From contig NZ_LMDA01000005.1 of the NCBI RefSeq assembly GCF_001424985.1, forward strand, positions 42,826 to 106,825: DNA of 64,000 bases, read 5' to 3'. Under the pieces are notes generated by a model that had not been told where the DNA came from, searched no databases, and saw only the letters and a list, made by a program, of their open reading frames with translations. This DNA comes from Rhizobium sp. Root1212. GTDB taxonomy: Bacteria; Pseudomonadota; Alphaproteobacteria; Rhizobiales; Rhizobiaceae. A program made the position numbers and the translations under genes. Each line of letters begins with the position of its first letter. Positions within the stretch are counted from its first letter, which is position 1. Below, piece by piece: positions 9,445-18,206 of this stretch.

Positions 9445-10467
9445 ATGAACAAGACATTGCTGGCAGCCGGCGCCCTCTGGCTGATGGGCGCCGCGATCGC
9501 GTCGGCCGAAGACCAGACGCTGACCATTTCCGTCTATGGCTTTGCCCAGGACGAATTCGGCGAACTGCTCTACAAGCCGTTCGAAGCCGAATGCGGCTGC
9601 AAGCTGGTCGTGGAGACCGGCAACAGCATCGAACGCCTCGCCAAGCTCGAAGCCAACAAGGATGCGCCGGTCATCGACATGGCCGTGTTCTCGCTCGCCG
9701 ATGCGCTCGCTGCCGCCCGCAAAGGCCTGACCGAAAAGATCGATCACACCAAGCTTTCCAGCTACGACAAGCTCTACGACTTCGCCAAGGACCCGAACGG
9801 CGACGGCATGAGCGTCGGCTACACCTTCTACAAGACCGGCATCGCCTATCGCACCGACAAGATGAAGATCGAGTCCTGGGCCGATCTCCTCAAGGACGAG
9901 TATGTCGATCACGTCGCGTTGCCGAACATCACCACCAACCAGGGCGGCCCGGTACTGTCGATGATCGGCAAGGCGATCGGCAAGGATACGCCGGACCTCA
10001 AGGGCGCGGTCGAAGCCGTTGGCGAAAAGCGCGACCAGTTCGTCACCTTCTACGTGAAAAGCTCGCAGCTCGTGCAGCTGATGCAGCAGGAAGAAATCTG
10101 GGCAGCCCCCATGGGCCACTTCTCCTGGGGCGGTATCTCCAAGCTTGATCTGCCGATCGGCTGGGCGACCACCAAGGAAGGCGACGCCGGCGACATGAAC
10201 GCCATGGTGCTGGTCAAGGGTTCCAAGAACCACGATCTGGCGCTGAAGTTCATGGACTTCTGGCTCTCGACCCCGGTCCAGACCAAGATCGCCGAAATGC
10301 TGGTCGACAGCCCGGCCAACAAGGATGTCGTGGTTGCCCCGGAAATCGCCGCCAAGCTCACCTACGGCGCCGATGTCGCCAACAAGCTGACCTTCATGCC
10401 GGCCGCCACCACTCTCGACTACCGCGAGAAGTGGCTGGAAGAGTGGAACACCTCGGTCGCCCAGTAA
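9445..10467 (+). CDS. PotD-type ABC transporter substrate-binding protein
   Basis: A 340-aa periplasmic binding protein of the spermidine/putrescine/thiamine class (SBP_bac_8-like). The signal peptide is residues 1-22 (ending ASA|ED), and GTI-like strands occur near the N-terminus (TLTISVYGFAQDEFGELLYKPFEAECGC). The start at 9445 is fixed by GAGGAG 8-10 bases upstream. Given the nucleoside hydrolase and adenine deaminase genes in the same operon, the ligand may be a purine nucleoside rather than a polyamine (inference). A repeat-rich spacer separates it from the permease genes. Confidence 0.88.
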   Translation: MNKTLLAAGALWLMGAAIASAEDQTLTISVYGFAQDEFGELLYKPFEAECGCKLVVETGNSIERLAKLEANKDAPVIDMAVFSLADALAAARKGLTEKIDHTKLSSYDKLYDFAKDPNGDGMSVGYTFYKTGIAYRTDKMKIESWADLLKDEYVDHVALPNITTNQGGPVLSMIGKAIGKDTPDLKGAVEAVGEKRDQFVTFYVKSSQLVQLMQQEEIWAAPMGHFSWGGISKLDLPIGWATTKEGDAGDMNAMVLVKGSKNHDLALKFMDFWLSTPVQTKIAEMLVDSPANKDVVVAPEIAAKLTYGADVANKLTFMPAATTLDYREKWLEEWNTSVAQ

Positions 10468-10477
10468 GGCTGCCAGC

Positions 10478-10540
10478 TAGCGAATAGCGAATAGCGAATA
10501 GCGAATAGCGAATAGCGAATAGCGAATAGCGAATAGCGAA
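10478..10540. repeat. Nine perfect tandem copies of a 7-bp unit
   Basis: The unit TAGCGAA is repeated exactly nine times (63 bases) plus a further TAG, in the gap between the binding-protein gene and the first permease gene. The unit length is not a multiple of three, but the array is outside coding sequence. Perfect short tandem repeats like this tend to vary in copy number by replication slippage. It is not a CRISPR: the unit is too short and there are no spacers. Confidence 0.95.
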
Positions 10541-10582
10541 TAGGATTTCCGACTATTCGCTATTTGCCAACAACTATTCGCT
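10532..10582 (+). promoter_or_regulatory. Hairpin made by the last repeats and inverted copies
   Basis: AATAGCGAATAG (10532-10543) pairs perfectly with CTATTCGCTATT (10553-10564), with a 9-base loop. A second inverted copy CTATTCGCT follows at 10574-10582. Any upstream repeat could pair with either inverted copy, giving alternative structures. A hairpin here would protect the 3' end of the binding-protein transcript or reduce read-through into the permeases. Confidence 0.7.
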
Positions 10583-10609
10583 CCCCCTCCCTTTCAGCAG
10601 GAACACGGC

Positions 10610-11437
10610 ATGTTTCAAAATCGCGCCGAAGCCTTGGTGCTGGCTTTGCCGGCGGCTGTCTTCGCGGCCATCATCTTCCTGGTGCCGGTCGTCATCGTGC
10701 TGGCCGAGGGGTTTCGCAGCCCCACCGGCTGGACCTTCGCAGCCTATGGCCATTTCTTTTCCGAGCCGCTGAACCGGCTGGTGCTGGTGCGAACCTTCAA
10801 GCTCGGCATCGCCGTGACGCTGGTTTCGGCCGTCATCGGCTATGCGGCTGCCTTCGCTATCGTCAATCTCAGCGCCGCGGGCAAGGGCCGGATGATCGGC
10901 CTCATCTCGCTGCCGCTGATGATTTCGCCGGTGGCGCGCACCTATGCCTGGATCGTCATTTTGGGCCGCACCGGCATCGTTAATCAGGCGCTGCAGGCAA
11001 TTGGCCTCAGCGACGAGCCGATCCGGCTGCTGTTTACCGAAACCGCCGTGTTCATCGGCCTGTTGCAGCTCTTCCTGCCGCTGATGACCCTGTCGCTGAT
11101 CAGCGCGCTCGAAAACATGCCGAAGGATGCGATCCTTGCCGCGCGCGTGCTGGGCGCCAACTGGTTCCAGGTGTTCTGGAAGGTCATCCTGCCCTTGACC
11201 CGCGAAGGCCTCGTCGTCGGCGGCACGCTGGTCTTCACCGGCTCGCTGACCGCCTACATCACCCCTGCCATCCTCGGCGGCTCGAAGGTGCTGATGCTGG
11301 AGACGCTGCTTTTCCAGCGTGTCACCGTCGCCAATGATTTCGTCTCGGCGAGCGTCATCGCCTTCATCCTGATCGCCATGTGTTTTGCCGCGAACCTGCT
11401 GTTGAAGCGGCTCGCCACCGCGAGGAACAAGCGATGA
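10610..11437 (+). CDS. PotB-type ABC transporter permease
   Basis: A 275-aa inner-membrane permease of the spermidine/putrescine class, with six hydrophobic segments and the EAA loop DAILAARVLGANWFQVFWKVILP near residues 178-200. It is the first channel subunit of the importer. The coding region overlaps the next permease (ATGA). The RBS (CAGGAAC) is modest. Confidence 0.9.
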   Translation: MFQNRAEALVLALPAAVFAAIIFLVPVVIVLAEGFRSPTGWTFAAYGHFFSEPLNRLVLVRTFKLGIAVTLVSAVIGYAAAFAIVNLSAAGKGRMIGLISLPLMISPVARTYAWIVILGRTGIVNQALQAIGLSDEPIRLLFTETAVFIGLLQLFLPLMTLSLISALENMPKDAILAARVLGANWFQVFWKVILPLTREGLVVGGTLVFTGSLTAYITPAILGGSKVLMLETLLFQRVTVANDFVSASVIAFILIAMCFAANLLLKRLATARNKR

Positions 11438-12210
11438 ACCGCACCTTTTCCCCCCTCATCCTCGCGGCACTGCTGATCTTCCTGATCGGCCCGTTCCTGA
11501 TCATCGTCGCCGCCTCGCTTTCGGCCGGCGATACGCTGACCTTCCCGCCGCAGGGCCTGTCGCTGCGCTGGATCGCCAAGGTCTTCACCGTCGAAAGTTT
11601 CCGCGACAGCTTCATCATGTCGATGATCCTGGCCGTCGGCGGCACCTTCCTGGCGCTGCTGCTCGGCGTGCCCGCGGCCTATGCGCTGTCGCGCTACAAG
11701 CTGCCCTTCGGCGAGGTGGTCAACACCATCGTCACTTTGCCGATCATCGTGCCCGGCATCATCGTCGGCCTGGCGCTGCTGCGTTATGTCGTCGTGCCCT
11801 TCAGCTTCTCGATCGGGATTGCGCTTTTCCTCGCCCATACGGCGCTGGTACTGCCCTATACGGTGCGCGTCGTCTCATCGAGCTTCAACAACCTGCGTTC
11901 CGACATGGAGGAGGCGGCGGTGCTGCTCGGCGCCACCCGTCTCGGCGCCTTCTTCAAGGTGGTGCTGCCGAACATCCAGTCCGGCATCCTCGCCGCCTTC
12001 ATTCTCGGCTTCGTGACGAGCTTCAACCAGGTGCCGGTCTCGCTGTTCCTGTCCGGTCCCGGCGTGCGCACGCTGCCCATCGACATGCTTTCCTACATGG
12101 AAACCACCTACGATCCCTCCGTCGCTGCGCTGTCGGCTCTCCTGGCCCTGATGTCGATCGGCATCGTCTTCCTCGCAGAACGCTTCCTTGGATTTTCCCG
12201 CTATGTCTGA
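11434..12210 (+). CDS. PotC-type ABC transporter permease
   Basis: A 258-aa second permease with six helices and the EAA loop EEAAVLLGATRLGAFFKVVLPN (about residues 158-180). The ATG at 11434 overlaps the stop of the first permease. An in-frame extension upstream to 11380 would lie inside that gene and is not used. It overlaps the ATPase gene start by 8 bases, so the three genes are translationally coupled. Confidence 0.9.
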   Translation: MNRTFSPLILAALLIFLIGPFLIIVAASLSAGDTLTFPPQGLSLRWIAKVFTVESFRDSFIMSMILAVGGTFLALLLGVPAAYALSRYKLPFGEVVNTIVTLPIIVPGIIVGLALLRYVVVPFSFSIGIALFLAHTALVLPYTVRVVSSSFNNLRSDMEEAAVLLGATRLGAFFKVVLPNIQSGILAAFILGFVTSFNQVPVSLFLSGPGVRTLPIDMLSYMETTYDPSVAALSALLALMSIGIVFLAERFLGFSRYV

Positions 12211-13231
12211 TCGCGCCTTTCTCTCCCTTGAAAACCTGACGCTTTCCTACGGCAATTCCATCGCCGTCAATAAGTTCAATCTCGATATCCGCAAGGGCGA
12301 GCTCGTCGCCTTCCTCGGCCCCTCCGGCTGCGGCAAGACGACGACGATGCGCTCCATCGCCGGTCTCCTGAACCCGACCTCCGGCCGCATCACGCTGGAT
12401 GGCACCGACATCACCCGCGTTTCCGCCAACAAGCGCAATGTCGGCCTCGTCTTCCAGTCCTACGCGCTCTTCCCGCACCTGACGGTCTACGAAAACGTCG
12501 CCTTCGGCCTGCGGCTGAAGCGCATGGCGGATGCCGATATTAACGCCCGTGTCACCGCCGGCATCAAATCGGTCGGTCTCGCAGCCCTTTCCGGCCGCAA
12601 ACCCGCAGAGCTTTCCGGCGGCCAGCAGCAGCGCGTGGCGCTTGCGCGCTCGATGGTGATGGAACCGAAGGTGCTGCTGCTCGACGAGCCGCTCTCCAAT
12701 CTCGATGCCCGCCTGCGCGTCGAAATGCGCGCCGAGTTGCAGCGCGTGCAGAAGGAAACCGGCATCACGATGATCTTCGTCACTCACGATCAGGCCGAGG
12801 CCCTGTCGCTGGCCGACCGCATCGTCGTCATGCGCAACGGCCTGATCGAGCAGGTCGGCACGCCGGAGGAGATCTATAATAATCCCGTCTCCGCCTTCGT
12901 TGCCGATTTCGTCGGCTTCGAAAACGTCTTTGCACTAAAGGACGGCAAGCTCGCGACGCCGGGCGGCGCGGTCGCGCTCTCGGAAGCCCTGCCGGGCAAT
13001 GCCGCCGGTTTCGCCTGGCGTCCCGCCGGCGTAGTGCTCGATACCGGCCCGTTCCAGGGCAAGGTGAAGAGCGTTTCCTTCACCGGAAACCTGCGCGAAT
13101 ACCTGCTCGACACCCCGCTCGGCCCGATCACAGCCGAAGTGAGCGCAGCGCTGCCGGTTCACGATCTCGGCACCGAGCTTGCCTTCGATCTGCCGCTTAA
13201 GGCAGCCGCCCCCCTCCAGCGTTTCGCGTGA
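12203..13231 (+). CDS. PotA-type ABC transporter ATP-binding protein
   Basis: A 342-aa ATPase of the importer. Walker A GPSGCGKTTT (about residues 37-46), Q-loop VFQSYALFPH, signature LSGGQQQRVALAR, Walker B VLLLDEPLSNLD and the switch histidine in THDQAEAL are all intact. A C-terminal TOBE-type regulatory domain starts near residue 240. The start MSDRAF at 12203 is preferred over 12188, since the upstream part lies inside the permease gene. The stop overlaps the nucleoside hydrolase start. Confidence 0.93.
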   Translation: MSDRAFLSLENLTLSYGNSIAVNKFNLDIRKGELVAFLGPSGCGKTTTMRSIAGLLNPTSGRITLDGTDITRVSANKRNVGLVFQSYALFPHLTVYENVAFGLRLKRMADADINARVTAGIKSVGLAALSGRKPAELSGGQQQRVALARSMVMEPKVLLLDEPLSNLDARLRVEMRAELQRVQKETGITMIFVTHDQAEALSLADRIVVMRNGLIEQVGTPEEIYNNPVSAFVADFVGFENVFALKDGKLATPGGAVALSEALPGNAAGFAWRPAGVVLDTGPFQGKVKSVSFTGNLREYLLDTPLGPITAEVSAALPVHDLGTELAFDLPLKAAAPLQRFA

Positions 13232-14160
13232 CCGCGATGGGTGTGTGGATCGATACTGACATGGGCTTCGACGACATCGCCGCCATCCTCGTGGTGGCGC
13301 GCCGGGCCGAGCCCATCGACGGCATTTCGCTGGTCTTCGGCAATTCCGGCTTCGACCGGGTCCGGCAGAACGCGGCATCGGCCGCTGCCGCCTTCGCCTG
13401 GAGCTTTCCGATCCATAATGGGCGCGCCCTGCCGGTGCTCGGCCGCCTCGAAACCGCGGAAAGCATCCTCTCCGAAGCCGGCATGCTGACTGCCGGCCGC
13501 AGCCTGCCCGCTGCCCCGCTCCTGTCCGAAAGCAACGCCTTCACCGCGCTCTGCCACTGGCTGGAAACCACGGACGCCCCCCGCCGCATCCTCGCCCTCG
13601 GCCCGCTGACCAACATCGCCGCGCTGGCGCTTGCCCGCCCGGACCTTGCGGAAAAAATCGACGACCTCACCTGGATGGGTGGCGGCGTCACCGCTGGCAA
13701 CCACACGGCATCGGCCGAATTCAACGCCTTCGCCGACCCCGAAGCGCTCGCCATCGTGCTCGCCCATAACCTGCCGTTGCGCATGGTCGATCTCGACCTC
13801 TGCCGCAAGGTGATCGCCACCCCGTCCGACGTCGGGCCGGTGCGCGCCGCCGGCGGCAGGAATGCCGCGCTTCTGGCCGACCTGCTTGCCGGCTACATTT
13901 CCATCGGCACCAGTCGCGGCCGTCCCGGCATGGCGATCTACGACCCTTGCGCCGCCGTCGCTTTCGTGCGGCCCGAGGCCGTCACCTTCACGCAGGCTCG
14001 CATCGATGTCGAACTCGGCGGCACGCTGACCCGTGGCCGCACTGTCGTCGATGTGCGTGCAGCGGCCGAGCGGCACAACGCCGTCTTCGCCTCCGATATC
14101 GATGTCACGGCTGCCCGCGATCTCATCCTCGGCGCGCTCATCGCGGAGGCGCAGCTATGA
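13228..14160 (+). CDS. Nucleoside hydrolase (inosine/uridine-preferring family)
   Basis: A 310-aa enzyme that hydrolyses the N-glycosidic bond of nucleosides to free base and ribose. The calcium and ribose-binding motif DTDMGFDD is at residues 9-16, and the family block MGGGV..GN....EFNAFADPEA is near residues 150-172. The GTG at 13228 overlaps the ATPase stop; an ATG at 13237 is an alternative that removes three residues. Overlapping downstream is adenine deaminase, so adenosine to adenine to hypoxanthine is the likely flow (inference). Confidence 0.9.
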   Translation: MTAMGVWIDTDMGFDDIAAILVVARRAEPIDGISLVFGNSGFDRVRQNAASAAAAFAWSFPIHNGRALPVLGRLETAESILSEAGMLTAGRSLPAAPLLSESNAFTALCHWLETTDAPRRILALGPLTNIAALALARPDLAEKIDDLTWMGGGVTAGNHTASAEFNAFADPEALAIVLAHNLPLRMVDLDLCRKVIATPSDVGPVRAAGGRNAALLADLLAGYISIGTSRGRPGMAIYDPCAAVAFVRPEAVTFTQARIDVELGGTLTRGRTVVDVRAAAERHNAVFASDIDVTAARDLILGALIAEAQL

Positions 14161-15947
14161 ACGGCAAGACCGACGCCCGCGATCTCAACGACGCGACCTT
14201 GCGTGAAAACGCCGTCGCCGCCGCGCGCGGAGACCGGCCCTTCGATATGCTGATCACCGGTGGAACGCTGATCGACATGGCGACCGGCGAGCGCCGCGTT
14301 GCCGATATCGGCCTTGTCGGCCCGCTGATATCAAGCGTGCACGCGCCCGGCACACGGCGCGATGCCGAACGGACAATCGATGCCACCGGCCTTTTCATCG
14401 CGCCCGGCCTCATCGATACGCATATGCACATCGAAAGCTCGATGATCACGCCAGCGGTTTATGCCGCCGCGACCCTGCCGCGCGGCGTCACCACCCTCGT
14501 CTGGGACCCGCACGAACTCGGCAACGTCCACGGCGTGGCCGGCGTCGACTGGGCGATTGAGGCGGCGAGCGTCCTGCCGCAGCGTCACGTGCTGCTCGCC
14601 CCCTCCTGCGTTCCCTCGGCACCGGGGCTGGAACTGGCGGGTGCGGATTTCGACGATGATATCATCGCCGGACTGCTCGCCCGCCCGGAAATCGGCGGTA
14701 TCGCCGAGGTCATGGACATGCGCGCCGTCATAGAAAACCGGCCGCGGATGAGCGCCATCCTCGCCGCCGGCCGTGCCTCGGGCAAGCCGATTCACGGCCA
14801 TGCCCGAAGCCTTGAAGGTGCGGACCTTCAGGCTTTCATCACATCCGGCATCAGCTCCGACCACGAAATCGTCTCCGGCGAGGACCTGCTGCAAAAACTG
14901 CGCGCCGGCCTCACCATCGAGCTGCGCGGCTCGCACGACCACCTGCTGCCCGAATGTGTCGCGGCCTTGAACACGCTGCCGCAGCTTCCGCAGACGCTGA
15001 CGCTCTGCACCGACGACGTCTTCCCGGACGATCTGCTCGCCGCCGGCGGCCTCGATGACGTGGTCCGCCGCCTCGTGCGCTACGGCATGAAGCCGGAATG
15101 GGCGCTGCAGGCCGCGACCCTCAACGCCGCCCGCCGCATCGGCCGCAACGATCTCGGCCTCATCGCCCCCGGCCGCCGCGCCGATATCGTGCTCTTCGAA
15201 GATCTGAGCGATTTCTGCGCAAAACACGTTTTCGCCAGTGGTTGCATGGTCGCGGAAAACGGTGCACTCACCGAACCCGCCCGCGAAATCGATGCCGCGC
15301 CCCTCAGCGCCTCCATGCACATCGACCCGCTCGGCGAAGATGATTTCCGTATCCCCTGCAACGGCAGCGAAGCGACCGTCGCCCTGATCGCCAAGCCCCG
15401 TTTCACCGAATGGGGGGAGGCCGTCGCCAAGGTCGAAGACGGCTTCATCGTGCCGCCCGAGGGTACAACGCTCATCGCCGTTGCTCACCGGCACGGCCGA
15501 GCAGATAGCCGCCCGCGCGTTGGCCTGCTCTCCGGCTGGGGACACTGGCGCGGCGCGCTGGCAACCACCGTTTCCCATGACAGCCACAACCTCACCGTCT
15601 TCGGCGGCAATGCCGCGGACATGGCGGTGTCCGCCAATGCCGTCATCGCAGCCGGCGGCGGGATGGCGGTCGCGGCCGATGGCAAGCTGATCGCCCTCAT
15701 CGCACTGCCGCTTTCCGGCCTCGTCTCCGATGCGCCGCTGGAAGAGGTCGCCCGCGCCTTCACGGCGCTACGGACCGCTGCCGATGGCATCGTCGACTGG
15801 CAGCCGCCTTATCTGGTGTTCAAGGCTGTGTTCGGCGCGACGCTCGCCTGCAATGCCGGCCCTCACCAGACCGACCGCGGCATTGCCGATGGCACGACCG
15901 GCATGCTCCGCGAAAGCCCCATCCTTGAGGCAAGGGTCCTTTCATGA
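14157..15947 (+). CDS. ade: Adenine deaminase
   Basis: A 596-aa amidohydrolase-superfamily enzyme that deaminates adenine to hypoxanthine. The metal-binding segment DTHMHIESS is near residue 85. LGNVHGVAGV, later GRRADIVLFEDL, and the C-terminal Ade domain (GGGMAV, LPLSGLVSD) follow in the family's order and usual length. The ATG at 14157 overlaps the nucleoside hydrolase stop (ATGA), and the downstream EamA gene overlaps its stop. An upstream extension to 13947 would lie wholly within the hydrolase gene. Confidence 0.93.
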   Translation: MNGKTDARDLNDATLRENAVAAARGDRPFDMLITGGTLIDMATGERRVADIGLVGPLISSVHAPGTRRDAERTIDATGLFIAPGLIDTHMHIESSMITPAVYAAATLPRGVTTLVWDPHELGNVHGVAGVDWAIEAASVLPQRHVLLAPSCVPSAPGLELAGADFDDDIIAGLLARPEIGGIAEVMDMRAVIENRPRMSAILAAGRASGKPIHGHARSLEGADLQAFITSGISSDHEIVSGEDLLQKLRAGLTIELRGSHDHLLPECVAALNTLPQLPQTLTLCTDDVFPDDLLAAGGLDDVVRRLVRYGMKPEWALQAATLNAARRIGRNDLGLIAPGRRADIVLFEDLSDFCAKHVFASGCMVAENGALTEPAREIDAAPLSASMHIDPLGEDDFRIPCNGSEATVALIAKPRFTEWGEAVAKVEDGFIVPPEGTTLIAVAHRHGRADSRPRVGLLSGWGHWRGALATTVSHDSHNLTVFGGNAADMAVSANAVIAAGGGMAVAADGKLIALIALPLSGLVSDAPLEEVARAFTALRTAADGIVDWQPPYLVFKAVFGATLACNAGPHQTDRGIADGTTGMLRESPILEARVLS

Positions 15948-16843
15948 GCACGCCCGCAACCACGGTGATCCCGGATCGCACCGGCCTGCTTTTGCCGGCG
16001 GTGTTCGTGCCGCTCTGGTCGAGCGGCTTCGTGCTGGCGCGGCTAGTAGCACCCCATGCCGAGCCGCTGACCTTTCTTGCCGTGCGGTTTTCGCTGGCCT
16101 TGCTCGCCCTTGCCGTCATCGCCCGTTTCAAGGGTGCGGCCTGGCCGCGCACGGCCCAAGAATGGCGACAGGCGATGCTCACCGGCTTCCTGATCCACGG
16201 CCTCTATCTCAGCGGCGTCTTCTGGTCGGTGGCCAACGGCCTGCCGACGGCGATCTCGGCGCTGATGGCCGGCATGCAGCCGCTGCTGGTGACGCTGCTC
16301 GCCGGCCGGATGCTCGGCGAGCGCATGTCGCGGCGCGGCGCCGTCGGCATTCTCATTGGGGCTCTCGGCACGCTGATCACGCTGGCACCAAAACTCGGCG
16401 CGACGGATGCCGGCGGCATTCCCCTCGCGCCGCTCGTTATCTGTCTTGCCGGTGTGCTGTCCATCACCTTCGGCTCGATCCTGGTGAAGCGCACCAAGAT
16501 ATCGGCCGATCCGCTGACCAATACCGCCGTGCAATATATCGGCGCCCTCATCCCGACGGCGCTGGTCGTTCCCCTCGTCGGTGGGCCGGCCTTCGATACC
16601 ACCTCGATCCCGCTGTGGGGCGGACTTGCCTGGTCGGTGTTCGGCATGTCGATCGGCGCGATCCTGCTTCTGCTCCATATGATCCGCAAGGGCGCGCTGT
16701 CGAAGGTCTCTTCGCTGTTCTTCCTCGTGCCCGGCGTCTCGGCCCTGATGGCCTGGATCGGTTTCGGCGAAAGCCTGACGCTGATGCAGATCGCAGGCCT
16801 TTCCATCGCCACGCTCGGCGTCTCCCTCGCCAGCCGCGGCTAG
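15944..16843 (+). CDS. EamA (DMT family) membrane transporter
   Basis: A 299-aa inner-membrane protein with about ten hydrophobic helices and the repeated EamA fold (two halves, each with a GxxxxxxG-type helix). Such carriers usually export metabolites. It is translationally coupled to ade (ATGA overlap), so it may release a purine product such as hypoxanthine or balance the pool. This role is inferred only from position. Confidence 0.85.
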   Translation: MSTPATTVIPDRTGLLLPAVFVPLWSSGFVLARLVAPHAEPLTFLAVRFSLALLALAVIARFKGAAWPRTAQEWRQAMLTGFLIHGLYLSGVFWSVANGLPTAISALMAGMQPLLVTLLAGRMLGERMSRRGAVGILIGALGTLITLAPKLGATDAGGIPLAPLVICLAGVLSITFGSILVKRTKISADPLTNTAVQYIGALIPTALVVPLVGGPAFDTTSIPLWGGLAWSVFGMSIGAILLLLHMIRKGALSKVSSLFFLVPGVSALMAWIGFGESLTLMQIAGLSIATLGVSLASRG

Positions 16844-16844
16844 A

Positions 16845-16889
16845 GTTTGTCAGGGAAAAGTGGAAACCGGTTTTCCCGAAAAGACAAAC
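16845..16889. repeat. Imperfect intergenic palindrome
   Basis: Outer arms GTTTGTC (16845-16851) and GACAAAC (16883-16889) enclose inner arms GGGAAAA (16853-16859) and TTTTCCC (16871-16877). It resembles short intergenic palindromes dispersed through rhizobial genomes. It sits directly after the EamA stop and 24 bases before the M20 start, so it could weaken or process the transcript there. Confidence 0.6.
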
Positions 16890-16913
16890 GAAAACAAAAG
16901 ACATAGGACTGCC

Positions 16914-18206
16914 ATGAACACTCTTGCCGAGATGATTGCCGCCAGCAATGCGCCTGCCGTGACCGTGCGCCGCGACCTGCACCGCTACCCGGAAACGGCT
17001 CTGCTGGAATACCGCACCGCCTCGCGCATCGCCGCCTATCTCGATCATCTCGGCTTTGCCGTGCGCACCGGCCGCGAGATCATGGATTACGACGCCGTGA
17101 TCGATCCGCCCTCTGCCGAACGGGTGGAAGAAGCCAAGCTTGCAGCCCTTGCCGCCGGTGGCGATGCCCTCTGGATGGAGCGCATGCCGGACGGCCTGAC
17201 CGGCGTCGTCGCCGACCTGCGCTTCGGCGAAGGCCCCGTCGTCGCCTTCCGCTTCGATATGGATGCCCTGCCGGTCATCGAAACGACTGCTGCCGATCAC
17301 AAGCCGAATACCGAAAAATATCAGTCCCGTTTTGCCGGGCGCATGCACGCCTGCGGCCATGACGGCCATGTCGGCATCGGCCTTGCGCTCGCTCGCCAGC
17401 TTGCCGACGAAAAAGGCCTTTCCGGCACGCTGCGGGTGATTTTCCAGCCGGCCGAGGAAAGTGCCCGAGGCGCGGCTCCGATGGTGGCGGGCGGCGCGGT
17501 CGAAGGTGTGGATCATCTGTTCGTCGGCCATCTCGGCTGCCTGCTGCCCTCCGGCAAGATCGCCGCCAGCGCTGTCGGCTTCCTGTTCTCCAGCCGCTTC
17601 GCCGTCACCTTCCGCGGTGCGGTCGCCCATGCGGCGATGGCTCCGCAGGAAGGCCGCAACGCCCTGCTCGCCGGTGCGACGGCCGCCCTTGGCCTGCACG
17701 GCATTTCCCGTTTTTCCGGTTCGGAAACCTTCGTCAATGTCGGCGTGCTGAAAGCCGGCACCGCATTCAATATCATCGCCGATACCTGCGAGATGCTGGT
17801 CGAGGTGCGCGCCGACAGCCGCGCCGCCCATGATTACATGGTCGAGCGCCTGCGCGCCGTGATCGATGGCACCGCCGCCATGCACCAATGCACGGTCGAG
17901 ATCGTGCCCAAGAGCCACATGCCCGGCAATGAGAACAGCCCGCAGGCCGTCGCCCTGATCGCCGACGTCGCAAGCAGCCTGCCCGGCGTCACCGAGGTCC
18001 TGCCCGAATGGTCGATCGGCGGCGGCGACGATGCCTGCCTGATGATCCGCCGCGTGCGCGAAAACGGCGGCAGCGCCGCCTATTGCCTGATCGGCAGCGA
18101 CATCCCCGCCGTGCACCACGCCGATAATTTCGACATCGACGAAAATTCTCTGGAAACCGGCGTCACCCTGTTTGCCGGAATCGCCCGCAGGCTGCTTGGC
18201 GCCTAA
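16914..18206 (+). CDS. M20 family amidohydrolase (AbgB/hippurate hydrolase-like)
   Basis: A 430-aa metal-dependent amidase/peptidase. Metal-binding blocks are visible: RFDMDALPV (about residue 110), HACGHDGHVG (about 143-152) and QPAEESARGA (about 178-187). Family members cleave N-acyl or aminoacyl amide bonds (hippurate, p-aminobenzoyl-glutamate, auxin-amino acid conjugates). The start at 16914 follows from the family N-terminus, with no strong RBS. It is the last gene of the purine operon direction, but the palindrome before it leaves open whether it shares the pathway. Its stop overlaps the 3' end of zwf by 4 bases. Confidence 0.88.
   Translation: MNTLAEMIAASNAPAVTVRRDLHRYPETALLEYRTASRIAAYLDHLGFAVRTGREIMDYDAVIDPPSAERVEEAKLAALAAGGDALWMERMPDGLTGVVADLRFGEGPVVAFRFDMDALPVIETTAADHKPNTEKYQSRFAGRMHACGHDGHVGIGLALARQLADEKGLSGTLRVIFQPAEESARGAAPMVAGGAVEGVDHLFVGHLGCLLPSGKIAASAVGFLFSSRFAVTFRGAVAHAAMAPQEGRNALLAGATAALGLHGISRFSGSETFVNVGVLKAGTAFNIIADTCEMLVEVRADSRAAHDYMVERLRAVIDGTAAMHQCTVEIVPKSHMPGNENSPQAVALIADVASSLPGVTEVLPEWSIGGGDDACLMIRRVRENGGSAAYCLIGSDIPAVHHADNFDIDENSLETGVTLFAGIARRLLGA

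Noticed and set aside
10478..10540. Possible CRISPR-like array
   Set aside because: The repeats are 7 bases with no spacers and no cas genes are nearby; it is a simple tandem repeat.
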